Shown here one piece after another: positions 17,661 through 24,912 of a stretch of 62,795 nucleotides of DNA. Origin of the DNA: CAZKCI01 sp964584165. GTDB taxonomy: Bacteria; Auribacterota; Erginobacteria; Erginobacterales; CAZKCI01. The stretch lies in the NCBI GenBank assembly GCA_964584165.1, contig CAZOYW010000015.1:1-62795 (forward strand). Direction: 5' to 3'. The notes under the pieces were generated by a model. That model was not told the DNA's origin and made no database searches. It saw only the letters and a program-made list of their open reading frames with translations. The first letter of the stretch is position 1. The number at the start of each line of letters is the position of its first letter. Both the position numbers and the translations under genes were made by a program.

Positions 17661-19430
17661 CTATTTCTTGGAAATCCTGGCCGCGAACTTCTGGCCTATG
17701 ACCGACGTGATCGTGGAGACGAAGAAATAGAGGTTGAGACCGGAGGGAAGCGAGTAGAAGATGAAGAGGAACATCAGAGGCATCATCATCGCCATCATCT
17801 TCTGCTGTTGATCGCTCTGGGGGTTTCCCGATGACATCTGGGGCGTCATCTTCTGCTGGAGATAGAAGGACGCCCCCATCACCACGGGAAGGAGGTTGAT
17901 CTGCTGGACGTTGAATATGATGAGACGGAAAGGCTGATCGAGTGTGACCAAGGAGTCCGGGCCGGAAAGGTCCATGATCCATTTCCCCGGGATCAGCCAG
18001 AAGGGCGCCTTGCGGAGCATGATCGTATTCCGGAGCGTGTTGAAGAGTGCCCAGAGAATCGGCATCTGGAGAAGCATCGGGAGGCATCCGCCCCAGGGAC
18101 TCACGCCGTGTTCTTTATACAGCTTCATGATCTCCGCCTGTAGCTTCTTGGGATCGTTCTTGTATTTCTCCTTCAGCGGACCGATCAGCGGCTGTAGCTT
18201 GTTCATCTCCCGCATGGACTTATAGCTTTTGTGAGTGAGCGGCCAGAGGACGAGCTTGACGATCATCGTCATGATTATGATCGCCCAGCCATAGCTTCCG
18301 ATGGCGGCGTAGATCCAGTCGAGGATCCAGATAATGACGATGCTGATGGGAGAGAGCCATCCCAGGTTGAGAACCTTTTCGAAGCCCGGGCCGGCCGCTT
18401 TCAGAAGAGAGTAATCCGCTGGCCCGAAATAGTAGGTGAACTTGTAAGTGGCCGTCTCGCCCGGCTTGATCTCCCCCTTCAGCCCCATAATGCCGGTGAG
18501 GTATTCGTATTGAGTGGGAGCCGGGCCGCCGGCGCAACCCAGGACCGCTTGGGAGGGCGGGCTGGGTTTCTTAGTCTGGCCCGCGATCTCGTAGGACGAA
18601 CCCGGGAGATCGCCCTTCATGATCGCCGAGAAATACTTGGTCTTGAGTCCCATCCAAGTGACCTGCTCGGGCGTCCTCTCGACGGTCGCGATCTTCCGGG
18701 TCATCCTCCCCAGGTCGTCGCAGATGTCCACTCCCAGCGTGTCGTCCTTTTTCTCGATCGGGGAGAGCGATCCGCAGACCACCCCCAGGGCTTTCTCCTC
18801 CCGGAACACCAGGGTAGATGATGTCCGATTTTGGATTTTAAGTTCAAGCTCAATATTGTAATTATTGTCACTTATTGTATATGTTTTTACTATATTAACA
18901 CCGGAAGCGCTGCCCCCGGAGAAGACCACGCTGCGCCCTTCTTTCCTGGCCTCCATCAGGGCCGGGTCAAATCCGCGGCCGATCAGGGCGCCGGCAGCGC
19001 GGGAGGGATCGTCCACGGAGAAGAGAACGACGTCCCCGCTTTTCTCCCCCATTAGCCGCCGGATCCCGTTCTTCTCGTTCTCCTTGAGGACGATGGAGGA
19101 GATCGCGCCGCCAAAGGGATGCAGCTCCACTTTCGCCAGGGACGTTTCCAGCGGGATCGTCTCGATCGAAGCGGGGAAGCCGGCTAAAGACGGCGCTTCC
19201 GCCGCCTCCGAGAGGACCTTCTCCTCATCGGCCGGCGTCGCCGCCGCGGGCTGGGCAGTAGGAGATGCGGACGCGGCAGCGTTATCGATTACGGTTTCCT
19301 TCACCGGCAAGGGGGTCGGATTTGGAGATCGCGCTTCCTTATCCTTTTTCGCCTGCTTGGAGTTATAGGCGAAGAGAGCGATGAGCAACCCGATGCTTAC
19401 GGCCAATCCTATTTTGCTGATTCTGTCCAC
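17661..19430 (-). CDS. yidC: Membrane protein insertase YidC
   Basis: Inserts and folds inner-membrane proteins, alone or with Sec. 589 residues. An N-terminal membrane anchor is followed by a large periplasmic domain (residues about 30-345), as in Gram-negative-type YidC, then five membrane helices. The conserved cytoplasmic loop contains KYKNDPKKLQAEIMKLY and GCLPMLLQMPILWALFN. The start is GTG at 19430, with AAGGAG seven bases upstream. The stretch at 18830-18900 in the periplasmic domain is much more AT-rich than the rest. The jag gene that often follows is absent. Confidence 0.96.
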   Translation of the reverse strand: MDRISKIGLAVSIGLLIALFAYNSKQAKKDKEARSPNPTPLPVKETVIDNAAASASPTAQPAAATPADEEKVLSEAAEAPSLAGFPASIETIPLETSLAKVELHPFGGAISSIVLKENEKNGIRRLMGEKSGDVVLFSVDDPSRAAGALIGRGFDPALMEARKEGRSVVFSGGSASGVNIVKTYTISDNNYNIELELKIQNRTSSTLVFREEKALGVVCGSLSPIEKKDDTLGVDICDDLGRMTRKIATVERTPEQVTWMGLKTKYFSAIMKGDLPGSSYEIAGQTKKPSPPSQAVLGCAGGPAPTQYEYLTGIMGLKGEIKPGETATYKFTYYFGPADYSLLKAAGPGFEKVLNLGWLSPISIVIIWILDWIYAAIGSYGWAIIIMTMIVKLVLWPLTHKSYKSMREMNKLQPLIGPLKEKYKNDPKKLQAEIMKLYKEHGVSPWGGCLPMLLQMPILWALFNTLRNTIMLRKAPFWLIPGKWIMDLSGPDSLVTLDQPFRLIIFNVQQINLLPVVMGASFYLQQKMTPQMSSGNPQSDQQQKMMAMMMPLMFLFIFYSLPSGLNLYFFVSTITSVIGQKFAARISKK

Positions 19431-19444
19431 TGCGTTGCTCCTTC

Positions 19445-19488
19445 TACAACCCGGGTCCCCTGATCATGATCGGGGGGCATCGGTTGTA
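19445..19488. other. Boundary hairpin between yidD and yidC
   Basis: Outer TACAACC/GGTTGTA (19445-19451 with 19482-19488) around CCCC and GGGG arms flanking the palindrome GATCATGATC. It lies about 15 bases upstream of the yidC start codon. Confidence 0.7.
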
Positions 19489-19519
19489 ACTAGCTACATT
19501 CAAAAGTGATATGGAATAA

Positions 19520-19735
19520 CTACTCCTCCACCGGATCATAACCGCCGGGGTGGAATGGGTGGCAGCGACATATCCTTACGAGTCCCTTGGCCAGGCCGAT
19601 AAAAGGACCATGAACTCTGATCGCCTGGATAGCGTATTCCGAGCAGGATGGATAAAAACGGCAACATCTGGGCAAAATAAGGCCAATGGTCAGCTGGTAT
19701 AGGCGGATAAATGCGGTAAGCATGGCCGCGATCAT
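19520..19735 (-). CDS. yidD: Membrane protein insertion efficiency factor YidD
   Basis: A 71-residue protein that assists YidC-dependent insertion. CCRFYPSCSEYAIQAIRVHG contains the family's conserved cysteines and the PSCSxYA core. CHPFHPGGYDPV closes the domain. An N-terminal hydrophobic/amphipathic segment likely binds the membrane. The start overlaps the rnpA stop (ATGA), giving a coupled rpmH-rnpA-yidD-yidC unit. Confidence 0.96.
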   Translation of the reverse strand: MIAAMLTAFIRLYQLTIGLILPRCCRFYPSCSEYAIQAIRVHGPFIGLAKGLVRICRCHPFHPGGYDPVEE

Positions 19736-20082
19736 TGCAAAAGGCCTTCTTTGCCCATGATATTCATTATATCGGCCTCAGCATCAGCATAACTTCGTCC
19801 GGAGACTTCGCCCTTCCATTGGAAGAGGTAATCGTTCCCCTTCCTGAAATTCAGCTGGCGGATGCGGAAGACCTCTCTCAGGAGGCGACGGGCGCGGTTC
19901 CTGTCCACGGCACGTCGGAGCTTCTTCACGGTCGTGAATCCGACGGCACCGGTCCCCTGGGCGGCCGGGAGATAGTAGAGATTGACCAGCCTTCCCCCGG
20001 AGCGCCGGCCGTCCTTGATCAAGCTCCTGAACTGATCCGGCTTTTTTAGCAAGAGGCGCTTGGGAAGGCCGAAAGACTTCAT
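19732..20082 (-). CDS. rnpA: Ribonuclease P protein component
   Basis: The protein subunit of RNase P, which trims tRNA 5' leaders. 116 residues. It starts MKSFGLPKRLLLKKPDQFR and contains VKKLRRAVDRNRARRLLREVFR, the RNR signature that contacts RNase P RNA. It follows rpmH after six bases. Its relevance here is that all five tRNAs in the window have hairpin leaders ending within about two bases of the expected cleavage site. Confidence 0.96.
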   Translation of the reverse strand: MKSFGLPKRLLLKKPDQFRSLIKDGRRSGGRLVNLYYLPAAQGTGAVGFTTVKKLRRAVDRNRARRLLREVFRIRQLNFRKGNDYLFQWKGEVSGRSYADAEADIMNIMGKEGLLQ

Positions 20083-20088
20083 CCCGAA

Positions 20089-20226
20089 TCAGACCCGGGT
20101 CAGGTTCTTCCTTCCCTTCTTGCGCCTCCTCTTTAAAACCTCTCTTCCCGTGTGGGTCGATTGGCGGGCGAAGAAGCCGTGGGTTCTCTTTCTCTTGATC
20201 TTGGACGGCTGATACGTTCTTTTCAT
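20089..20226 (-). CDS. rpmH: Ribosomal protein bL34
   Basis: A 45-residue basic protein of the large ribosomal subunit. It begins MKRTYQPSKIKRKRTHGFF and ends KKGRKNLTRV, matching the bL34 signature across its length. It is the first gene of the leftward origin operon, with its own promoter upstream. The gene is short but unmistakable. Confidence 0.97.
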   Translation of the reverse strand: MKRTYQPSKIKRKRTHGFFARQSTHTGREVLKRRRKKGRKNLTRV

Positions 20227-20271
20227 CTCGTCACCATTCCTTTTCCTTGTGCGGGATACGAGAAGGCGTGG

Positions 20272-20301
20272 AGTATAGGAGGATTATTTCTCCGGTGTCA
20301 A
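20272..20301 (-). promoter_or_regulatory. rpmH operon promoter
   Basis: On the minus strand a perfect TTGACA (20301-20296), 18-base spacer, TATACT (20277-20272). The rpmH ATG is at 20226. Confidence 0.75.
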
Positions 20302-20399
20302 CCTCGAATTGGCCGACGGTAAAACCGCTCGGTACGGTCGGAATCCCCGACTCCGAGACCGGCTCCCTCCAGGACTCCGGAAACGACGGCCGGCGGGAT

Positions 20400-20740
20400 T
20401 TCCACCTGTTGATAAAATGTGTCCAGCTTCGGCCTCCCGGCCGGATCGTTCCTCTCCCACCTCCCGGTGCAATAGGCGCGCGATGTGGATAATCTGTTGA
20501 AAGTAGTGGATAAGTCGGTTATGAACAGCCCCCCGGAAAAGGGCCCGGGTTGCCTGTTGAAAAGCGGTGGAGCCCTCCCTCCCCGGACCGGGGCCGTCGA
20601 TTTTCAACGCCCCCCGGCGGGTTATCAACAGGGCCGGAGCCGGGGGATTTACTTCTTAGAAACGGGACTTATCCAGATATCCACATCCCTTATTACCATT
20701 ATTTTGTTTACATTTTTCAATCCAATAATGGTAATATAGC
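20400..20740. other. oriC: Predicted chromosomal origin of replication (oriC)
   Basis: The gap between divergent rpmH and dnaN holds no gene but a cluster of DnaA-box-like 9-mers. These are TGTTGATAA (20407), perfect TGTGGATAA (20484), AGTGGATAA (20505), TTATGAACA (20519), TTATCAACA (20622), TTATCCAGA (20669) and ATATCCACA (20677). An AT-rich block with a 13-bp inverted repeat follows at 20691-20736 and would serve as the unwinding element. parABS lies 4-6 kb away and gyrBA about 2 kb away, as in many bacterial origins. Confidence 0.85.
20691..20736. repeat. AT-rich inverted repeat in oriC
   Basis: TATTACCATTATT (20691-20703) and its perfect complement (20724-20736) flank a 20-base AT-rich spacer containing TTTACA. 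It may double as the dnaN promoter region (TTTACA, 19 bases, TAATAT). Confidence 0.85.
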
Positions 20741-20800
20741 CGCGAAGATCTGTCAGGCACCCCGGAGAATCACCATCCCAGCCTAGATCGGGAGGCTTAC

Positions 20801-21895
20801 ATGAAACTCTCTTTTCAAAAGGAAGACGCCCTCCAGGCGATCGGCCCGCTCCAGGGCGTGATCGGTTCCAAGTCGATGCTTCCCATCCTCTCCCATGTCG
20901 TTCTCGAGGCGGAGGGAGGAGAGGGGAGGATCATGGGAAGTGATCTTGAACTCTGGATCAGCGCCGTTTTCGCGGCCAAGGTCAAAGAGAAGGGGAGCGC
21001 GACCATCCCGGGGCGGAGGTTCATGAGCATCATCCGGGAGCTCCCCGGCCAGGAGGCGGACGTCTCCTCCGGCGATGACCACGTGACCAAGATCCAGTCC
21101 GGAAAGGCGTTCTTCCGGATGATGGGTCTCCCCCGCGAGGACTTTCCCGCCCAGCCGGAGCTCAAGGGAGCGGAGGAGGTAACGGTCAAGCAGAGGGAGC
21201 TCAAGGTCGCCCTCCTCCGGACCGCCTACGCCTGCGCCCAGGATCAATCCCGCCAGCAGCTCAACGGAGTCCTCCTCTCCTTCGAACCCGGAAAGCTCAC
21301 CGCCGTGGCGACCGATGGGAGGCGCCTGGCCATGGCCCTGGCTGACGCGGATGTCCCCAAGGAGATGAAGAAGGAGATCATTCTCCCCCTCAAGGCCGTT
21401 CTCGAGCTCCAAAGAATCCTTGAGGACGAAGGGGACGTTTTGATCAAGGTCGGGGCGAGGCAGGCGTCCTTCCAGTTCCCCAAGGTGCACTTCATCGCCC
21501 GACTCCTCGAGGGGCGCTACCCCAACTGGCAGCAGGTGATACCGACCAAGATCAAGGAAAAGATCGCGCTGCCCCGGGAAGAGTTCCTCCAGGTGGTGAG
21601 GAGGATGTCGCTCCTCACCAGCGAAAAGGCCAACTCGGTCAAGTTCGCTTTCAAGGCCGGAGGAGTGACGGTTTCCTCCGGAGCTCCCGAGGTCGGCGAG
21701 TCCCGGGAAGAGATGGAGCTCGACTACAAGGGGGCCGAGGTGGAGATGACCTTCAACCCCAATTTCATCGCGGATGTGTTCAAGGCCGTGGACGACGACA
21801 GCCTCACGCTCGAGCTGGTGGATGGAAACAGCCCCGGGATCTTCCGGACCGACGGGCGATTCCTCTGCGTCATCATGCCCATGAAGATGTCCTGA
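20801..21895 (+). CDS. dnaN: DNA polymerase III beta subunit (sliding clamp)
   Basis: The ring-shaped processivity clamp that tethers polymerase III. 364 residues, three repeated clamp folds of about 120 residues. It starts MKLSFQKEDALQAIGPLQGV and ends FLCVIMPMKMS, equivalent to the conserved C-terminal MPMRL that forms part of the ligand pocket. QLNGVLLSFEPGKLTAVATDGRRLAM is the typical domain-2 signature. GGGAGG stands upstream of the ATG. dnaA is not upstream; the DUF721 gene overlaps its stop codon. Confidence 0.97.
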   Translation: MKLSFQKEDALQAIGPLQGVIGSKSMLPILSHVVLEAEGGEGRIMGSDLELWISAVFAAKVKEKGSATIPGRRFMSIIRELPGQEADVSSGDDHVTKIQSGKAFFRMMGLPREDFPAQPELKGAEEVTVKQRELKVALLRTAYACAQDQSRQQLNGVLLSFEPGKLTAVATDGRRLAMALADADVPKEMKKEIILPLKAVLELQRILEDEGDVLIKVGARQASFQFPKVHFIARLLEGRYPNWQQVIPTKIKEKIALPREEFLQVVRRMSLLTSEKANSVKFAFKAGGVTVSSGAPEVGESREEMELDYKGAEVEMTFNPNFIADVFKAVDDDSLTLELVDGNSPGIFRTDGRFLCVIMPMKMS

Positions 21896-22242
21896 TGGCG
21901 AGGCGCAATCCGAAATCCGGGACCGAGTCCATCGGCGGAATCCTCAACCGGGTCCTCGCCCAGGCGGGGATGGCAGAAGGCCTGGAGAACAGCCGCATCC
22001 TGAAGCTGTGGGCTTCCGCGGTGGGACCCTCCGTAGCCGCGCACGCCTCCCCCCGATCCTTCCGCCGGGGGAGATTGGTCGTGACGGTCGACAGCTCGGC
22101 CTGGCACGCGGAGCTGGAGAGGTTCTTCAAGAAGAAGATCATCGACAATCTGAACGGGAAGTTGGGGAAGCCGGCGGTCCAGGCGGTGGTCTTCCGGGTC
22201 GGTGAAGTCGAATCCGCCGAGGGTTCGGTGGAAAACAAATAA
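21895..22242 (+). CDS. DUF721 (DciA-like) protein
   Basis: A 115-residue protein with SIGGILNRVLAQAGMAEGLE, then WASAVGPSVAAHASPRSFRRG and LVVTVDSSAWHAELERF, the DUF721 core. This family includes DciA, the ancestral loader or operator of the DnaB helicase in bacteria lacking DnaC/DnaI. The ATG overlaps the dnaN TGA by one base (TGATG). It occupies the place where recF normally sits. A role in helicase loading is inferred from family and context. Confidence 0.85.
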   Translation: MARRNPKSGTESIGGILNRVLAQAGMAEGLENSRILKLWASAVGPSVAAHASPRSFRRGRLVVTVDSSAWHAELERFFKKKIIDNLNGKLGKPAVQAVVFRVGEVESAEGSVENK

Positions 22243-22287
22243 GCCGCGGATTTCGCGGATTTTCGCTGTTAAGGAGGATGAGAGGGA

Positions 22288-24837
22288 ATGGCTAAGAAGA
22301 AAACGCCAGAAGTGAAAGCGGCCGAAGGGAAGGGGCGGGAAGCCCCCCCGAAGGCGCCGCCGGCCCCCGTGTCCGCCGAAGCCTCGAGCGCGCCCGCGGC
22401 CGAATCCGCCTGCTCCTCCGCCGCCCGGGACGCCGCCGCCAAGGCCTACGACGCCACCACGATCAAGGTTCTGGGCGGGATCGAGGCGGTCCGCAAACGG
22501 CCGGCGATGTACATCGGCGACACCGGGGTCCGGGGCCTCCACCACATGGTGTACGAGGTGGTGGACAACTCCATCGACGAGGCGATGGGGGGGTTCTGCG
22601 ACAAGATCGACATCATCGTTCACGCCGACAGCTCGGTGACCGTGGTCGACAACGGCCGGGGAATCCCGGTCGATATGCACAAGACGGTCAAGAAGCCGGC
22701 GATCGAGGTCGTCCTCACCACGCTCCACGCCGGGGGCAAGTTCGACAGCAAGGTCTACCGGGTCTCCGGAGGCCTGCACGGGGTGGGGGTCTCGGCGGTC
22801 AACGCGCTCTCCGAGTGGATGGAGGTGGAGGTCCGCCGCGAGGGGAAGGTCCATCACATCTCCTTCGATCGGGGGATGACCGACTCGCCGCTCAAGGTGG
22901 TGGGGAAGACCAAGGGGAACGGGACCACCGTCACCTTCCGCCCCGACGAGGAGATCTTCGGAAAGTTCGAGTACAGCTACGACGTCCTGGCGAAAAGGCT
23001 CCGGGAGCTCGCCTTCCTCACCCAAGACGTCCGGATCACGCTCACCGACGAGCGGACGGACAAGACCGAAGAGTTCAAGTACAAGGGTGGGATCGCCACC
23101 TTCGTCCAGTTCCTGAACCAGAACAAGAACGTCCTCCACAAGAAGGTCCTCTACCTCGCCAAGGGCAAGGAGAACGTGGAGATCGAGGTGGCCCTCCAGT
23201 ACAACGACGGCTACGCCGAGAACATCTACTCCTACGCCAACAACATCAACACCATCGAAGGGGGCACCCACCTCTCCGGCTTCAAGTCCGCCCTGACCCG
23301 CACCGTCAACGCCTACGCCCGCGCCCAGAAGATGATCAAGGAAGACGATCCCCCGATGAGCGGCGAGGATATCCGCGAGGGGCTGACCGCGGTGATCAGC
23401 GTCCGCGTGCGGGAGCCCCAGTTCGAGGGGCAGACCAAGACCAAGCTCGGGAACTCCGAGATCAGCGGGATCGTGGAATCGGAGGTGAACGACGGCTTGG
23501 GCGCCTTCCTGGAGGAGAACCCTCCGATCGCCCGGACCATCGTCAGCAAGTGCCTGACCGCCGCCCGGGCCCGGGAGGCGGCGCGCAAAGCCCGCGACCT
23601 CACCCGGCGCAAGGGAGCGCTGGAAAGCGGTGGGCTGCCGGGCAAGCTCGCCGACTGCTCGGAGAAGGACCCCGCGGTCTGCGAGCTCTTCCTGGTCGAG
23701 GGGGACTCGGCCGGCGGCTCGGCCAAGCAGGGGCGAGACCGGCGCTTCCAGGCCATTCTCCCGCTCAAGGGGAAGATCCTCAACGTCGAAAAGGCCCGGG
23801 CGATGAAGATTCTCTCCAACGACGAGATCCGGACCATGGTCACCGCCCTGGGGACGGGGATCGGGGCCGAGGACTTCGCGGTCGAGAAGGCCCGCTACCA
23901 CAAGGTCGTGATCATGACCGACGCCGACATCGACGGCTCCCACATCCGCACGCTCCTCCTCACCTTCTTCTACCGGCAGATGCCGGGGCTGCTGGAGACC
24001 GGCTACGTCTACATGGCCAAGCCGCCCCTCTACAAGATCAAGCGCAAGACCAAGGAGATGTACATCGAGTCCGACGACGAGATGAACCGGATGCTCCTCG
24101 ACCTGGGCCTGGAGGACGTCCGCCTGGTCAACCTCGCGACCAAGAAGGAGTTCACCCCGGCCGCCCTCCGGAAGCTCCTGGAGACGCTGATCCGCCTCGA
24201 GTCCCTCACCCACCAGCTCCGGAAGAAGGGGATCGGCTGGGACGACTTCCTGAAGGCGCGTCGGCCCAAGACCGGCCAACTCCCCCTCTACCGGGTCCGG
24301 ATCGATCACCAGGAGAAGTTCCTTTTCGACGACGAAGAGCTCTCCGAGATCTCCCAGGACTGGGACGAAGTCCGCTCCAAGACCAAGGAGGGGAACGGCG
24401 CCAACGGAGGCGCCGGGGGCGAGGGGATCGAGGTGATGGAGATCTACGAGTCCCGCGAGATCTCGAAGCTCCTGAAAGAGCTCGCCGCGCAGGGCGTGGA
24501 GGGCGGGCCGGCCGGGAAGTCGGACAAGCCCCAGTTCGAGCTCCAGGAGGACGAGAAGAAGATTCCGCTCCCGGGCGCCCTGGACATCCTCGCCCAGGTC
24601 AAGGCGATCGGGCGCCGCGGCCTCACCATCCAGCGCTACAAGGGGCTGGGCGAGATGAACCCGGAGCAGCTCTGGGAGACGACGATGGACCCGGAGCGGC
24701 GCACCCTGGTCCAGGTCTCGCTCGAGGACGCGGTGGCCGCCGAGGAAACCTTCACGATCCTGATGGGCGACGCGGTCGAGCCGAGAAGGGACTTCATCTT
24801 CCAGAACGCGCTCTTCGTGAAGAACCTCGACGTTTAA
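22288..24837 (+). CDS. gyrB: DNA gyrase subunit B
   Basis: The ATPase and TOPRIM subunit of gyrase, which introduces negative supercoils. 849 residues. Residues 1 to about 50 are a low-complexity Ala/Pro/Lys extension not typical of the family. The GHKL ATPase follows: MYIGDTGVRGLHHMVYEVVDNSIDEA and GGLHGVGVSAVNAL. The TOPRIM domain shows FLVEGDSAGGSAKQGRD and VIMTDADIDGSHIRTL. IQRYKGLGEMNPEQLWETTMDP is the C-terminal signature, preceded by an insertion of about 150 residues. The stop codon opens an 18-bp hairpin. Confidence 0.97.
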   Translation: MAKKKTPEVKAAEGKGREAPPKAPPAPVSAEASSAPAAESACSSAARDAAAKAYDATTIKVLGGIEAVRKRPAMYIGDTGVRGLHHMVYEVVDNSIDEAMGGFCDKIDIIVHADSSVTVVDNGRGIPVDMHKTVKKPAIEVVLTTLHAGGKFDSKVYRVSGGLHGVGVSAVNALSEWMEVEVRREGKVHHISFDRGMTDSPLKVVGKTKGNGTTVTFRPDEEIFGKFEYSYDVLAKRLRELAFLTQDVRITLTDERTDKTEEFKYKGGIATFVQFLNQNKNVLHKKVLYLAKGKENVEIEVALQYNDGYAENIYSYANNINTIEGGTHLSGFKSALTRTVNAYARAQKMIKEDDPPMSGEDIREGLTAVISVRVREPQFEGQTKTKLGNSEISGIVESEVNDGLGAFLEENPPIARTIVSKCLTAARAREAARKARDLTRRKGALESGGLPGKLADCSEKDPAVCELFLVEGDSAGGSAKQGRDRRFQAILPLKGKILNVEKARAMKILSNDEIRTMVTALGTGIGAEDFAVEKARYHKVVIMTDADIDGSHIRTLLLTFFYRQMPGLLETGYVYMAKPPLYKIKRKTKEMYIESDDEMNRMLLDLGLEDVRLVNLATKKEFTPAALRKLLETLIRLESLTHQLRKKGIGWDDFLKARRPKTGQLPLYRVRIDHQEKFLFDDEELSEISQDWDEVRSKTKEGNGANGGAGGEGIEVMEIYESREISKLLKELAAQGVEGGPAGKSDKPQFELQEDEKKIPLPGALDILAQVKAIGRRGLTIQRYKGLGEMNPEQLWETTMDPERRTLVQVSLEDAVAAEETFTILMGDAVEPRRDFIFQNALFVKNLDV

Positions 24838-24873
24838 AATCCTGGGCGGGGTATCCCCCGCCCGGGATTTTAA
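24834..24873. other. Boundary hairpin at the gyrB stop codon
   Basis: 18-bp stem TTAAAATCCTGGGCGGGG (24834-24851) pairing with 24856-24873, one G-U wobble, 4-base loop. The gyrB TAA lies in the 5' arm. AAGGAG begins in the last two bases of the 3' arm. Confidence 0.88.
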
Positions 24874-24885
24874 GGAGATCGAACC

Positions 24886-24912
24886 TTAATTTTTTCCAAA
24901 GGAAAAAATTAA
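24886..24912. other. Boundary hairpin abutting the gyrA ATG, between its Shine-Dalgarno and start
   Basis: Perfect 12-bp stem TTAATTTTTTCC, loop AAA, GGAAAAAATTAA. The next base is the A of the gyrA ATG. AAGGAG lies at 24872-24877; looping out the hairpin leaves an 8-base spacer. Confidence 0.85.

Noticed and set aside
20283..20628. Coding frames in the rpmH-dnaN gap
   Set aside because: Short frames without ribosome-binding site or homology; the region is explained by DnaA boxes.
21724..24309. 861-codon open frame on the minus strand across dnaN-gyrB
   Set aside because: It is antisense to strongly conserved dnaN, DUF721 and gyrB; the product is a low-complexity Gly/Asp/Val/Leu/Arg mix. 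A by-product of high GC.
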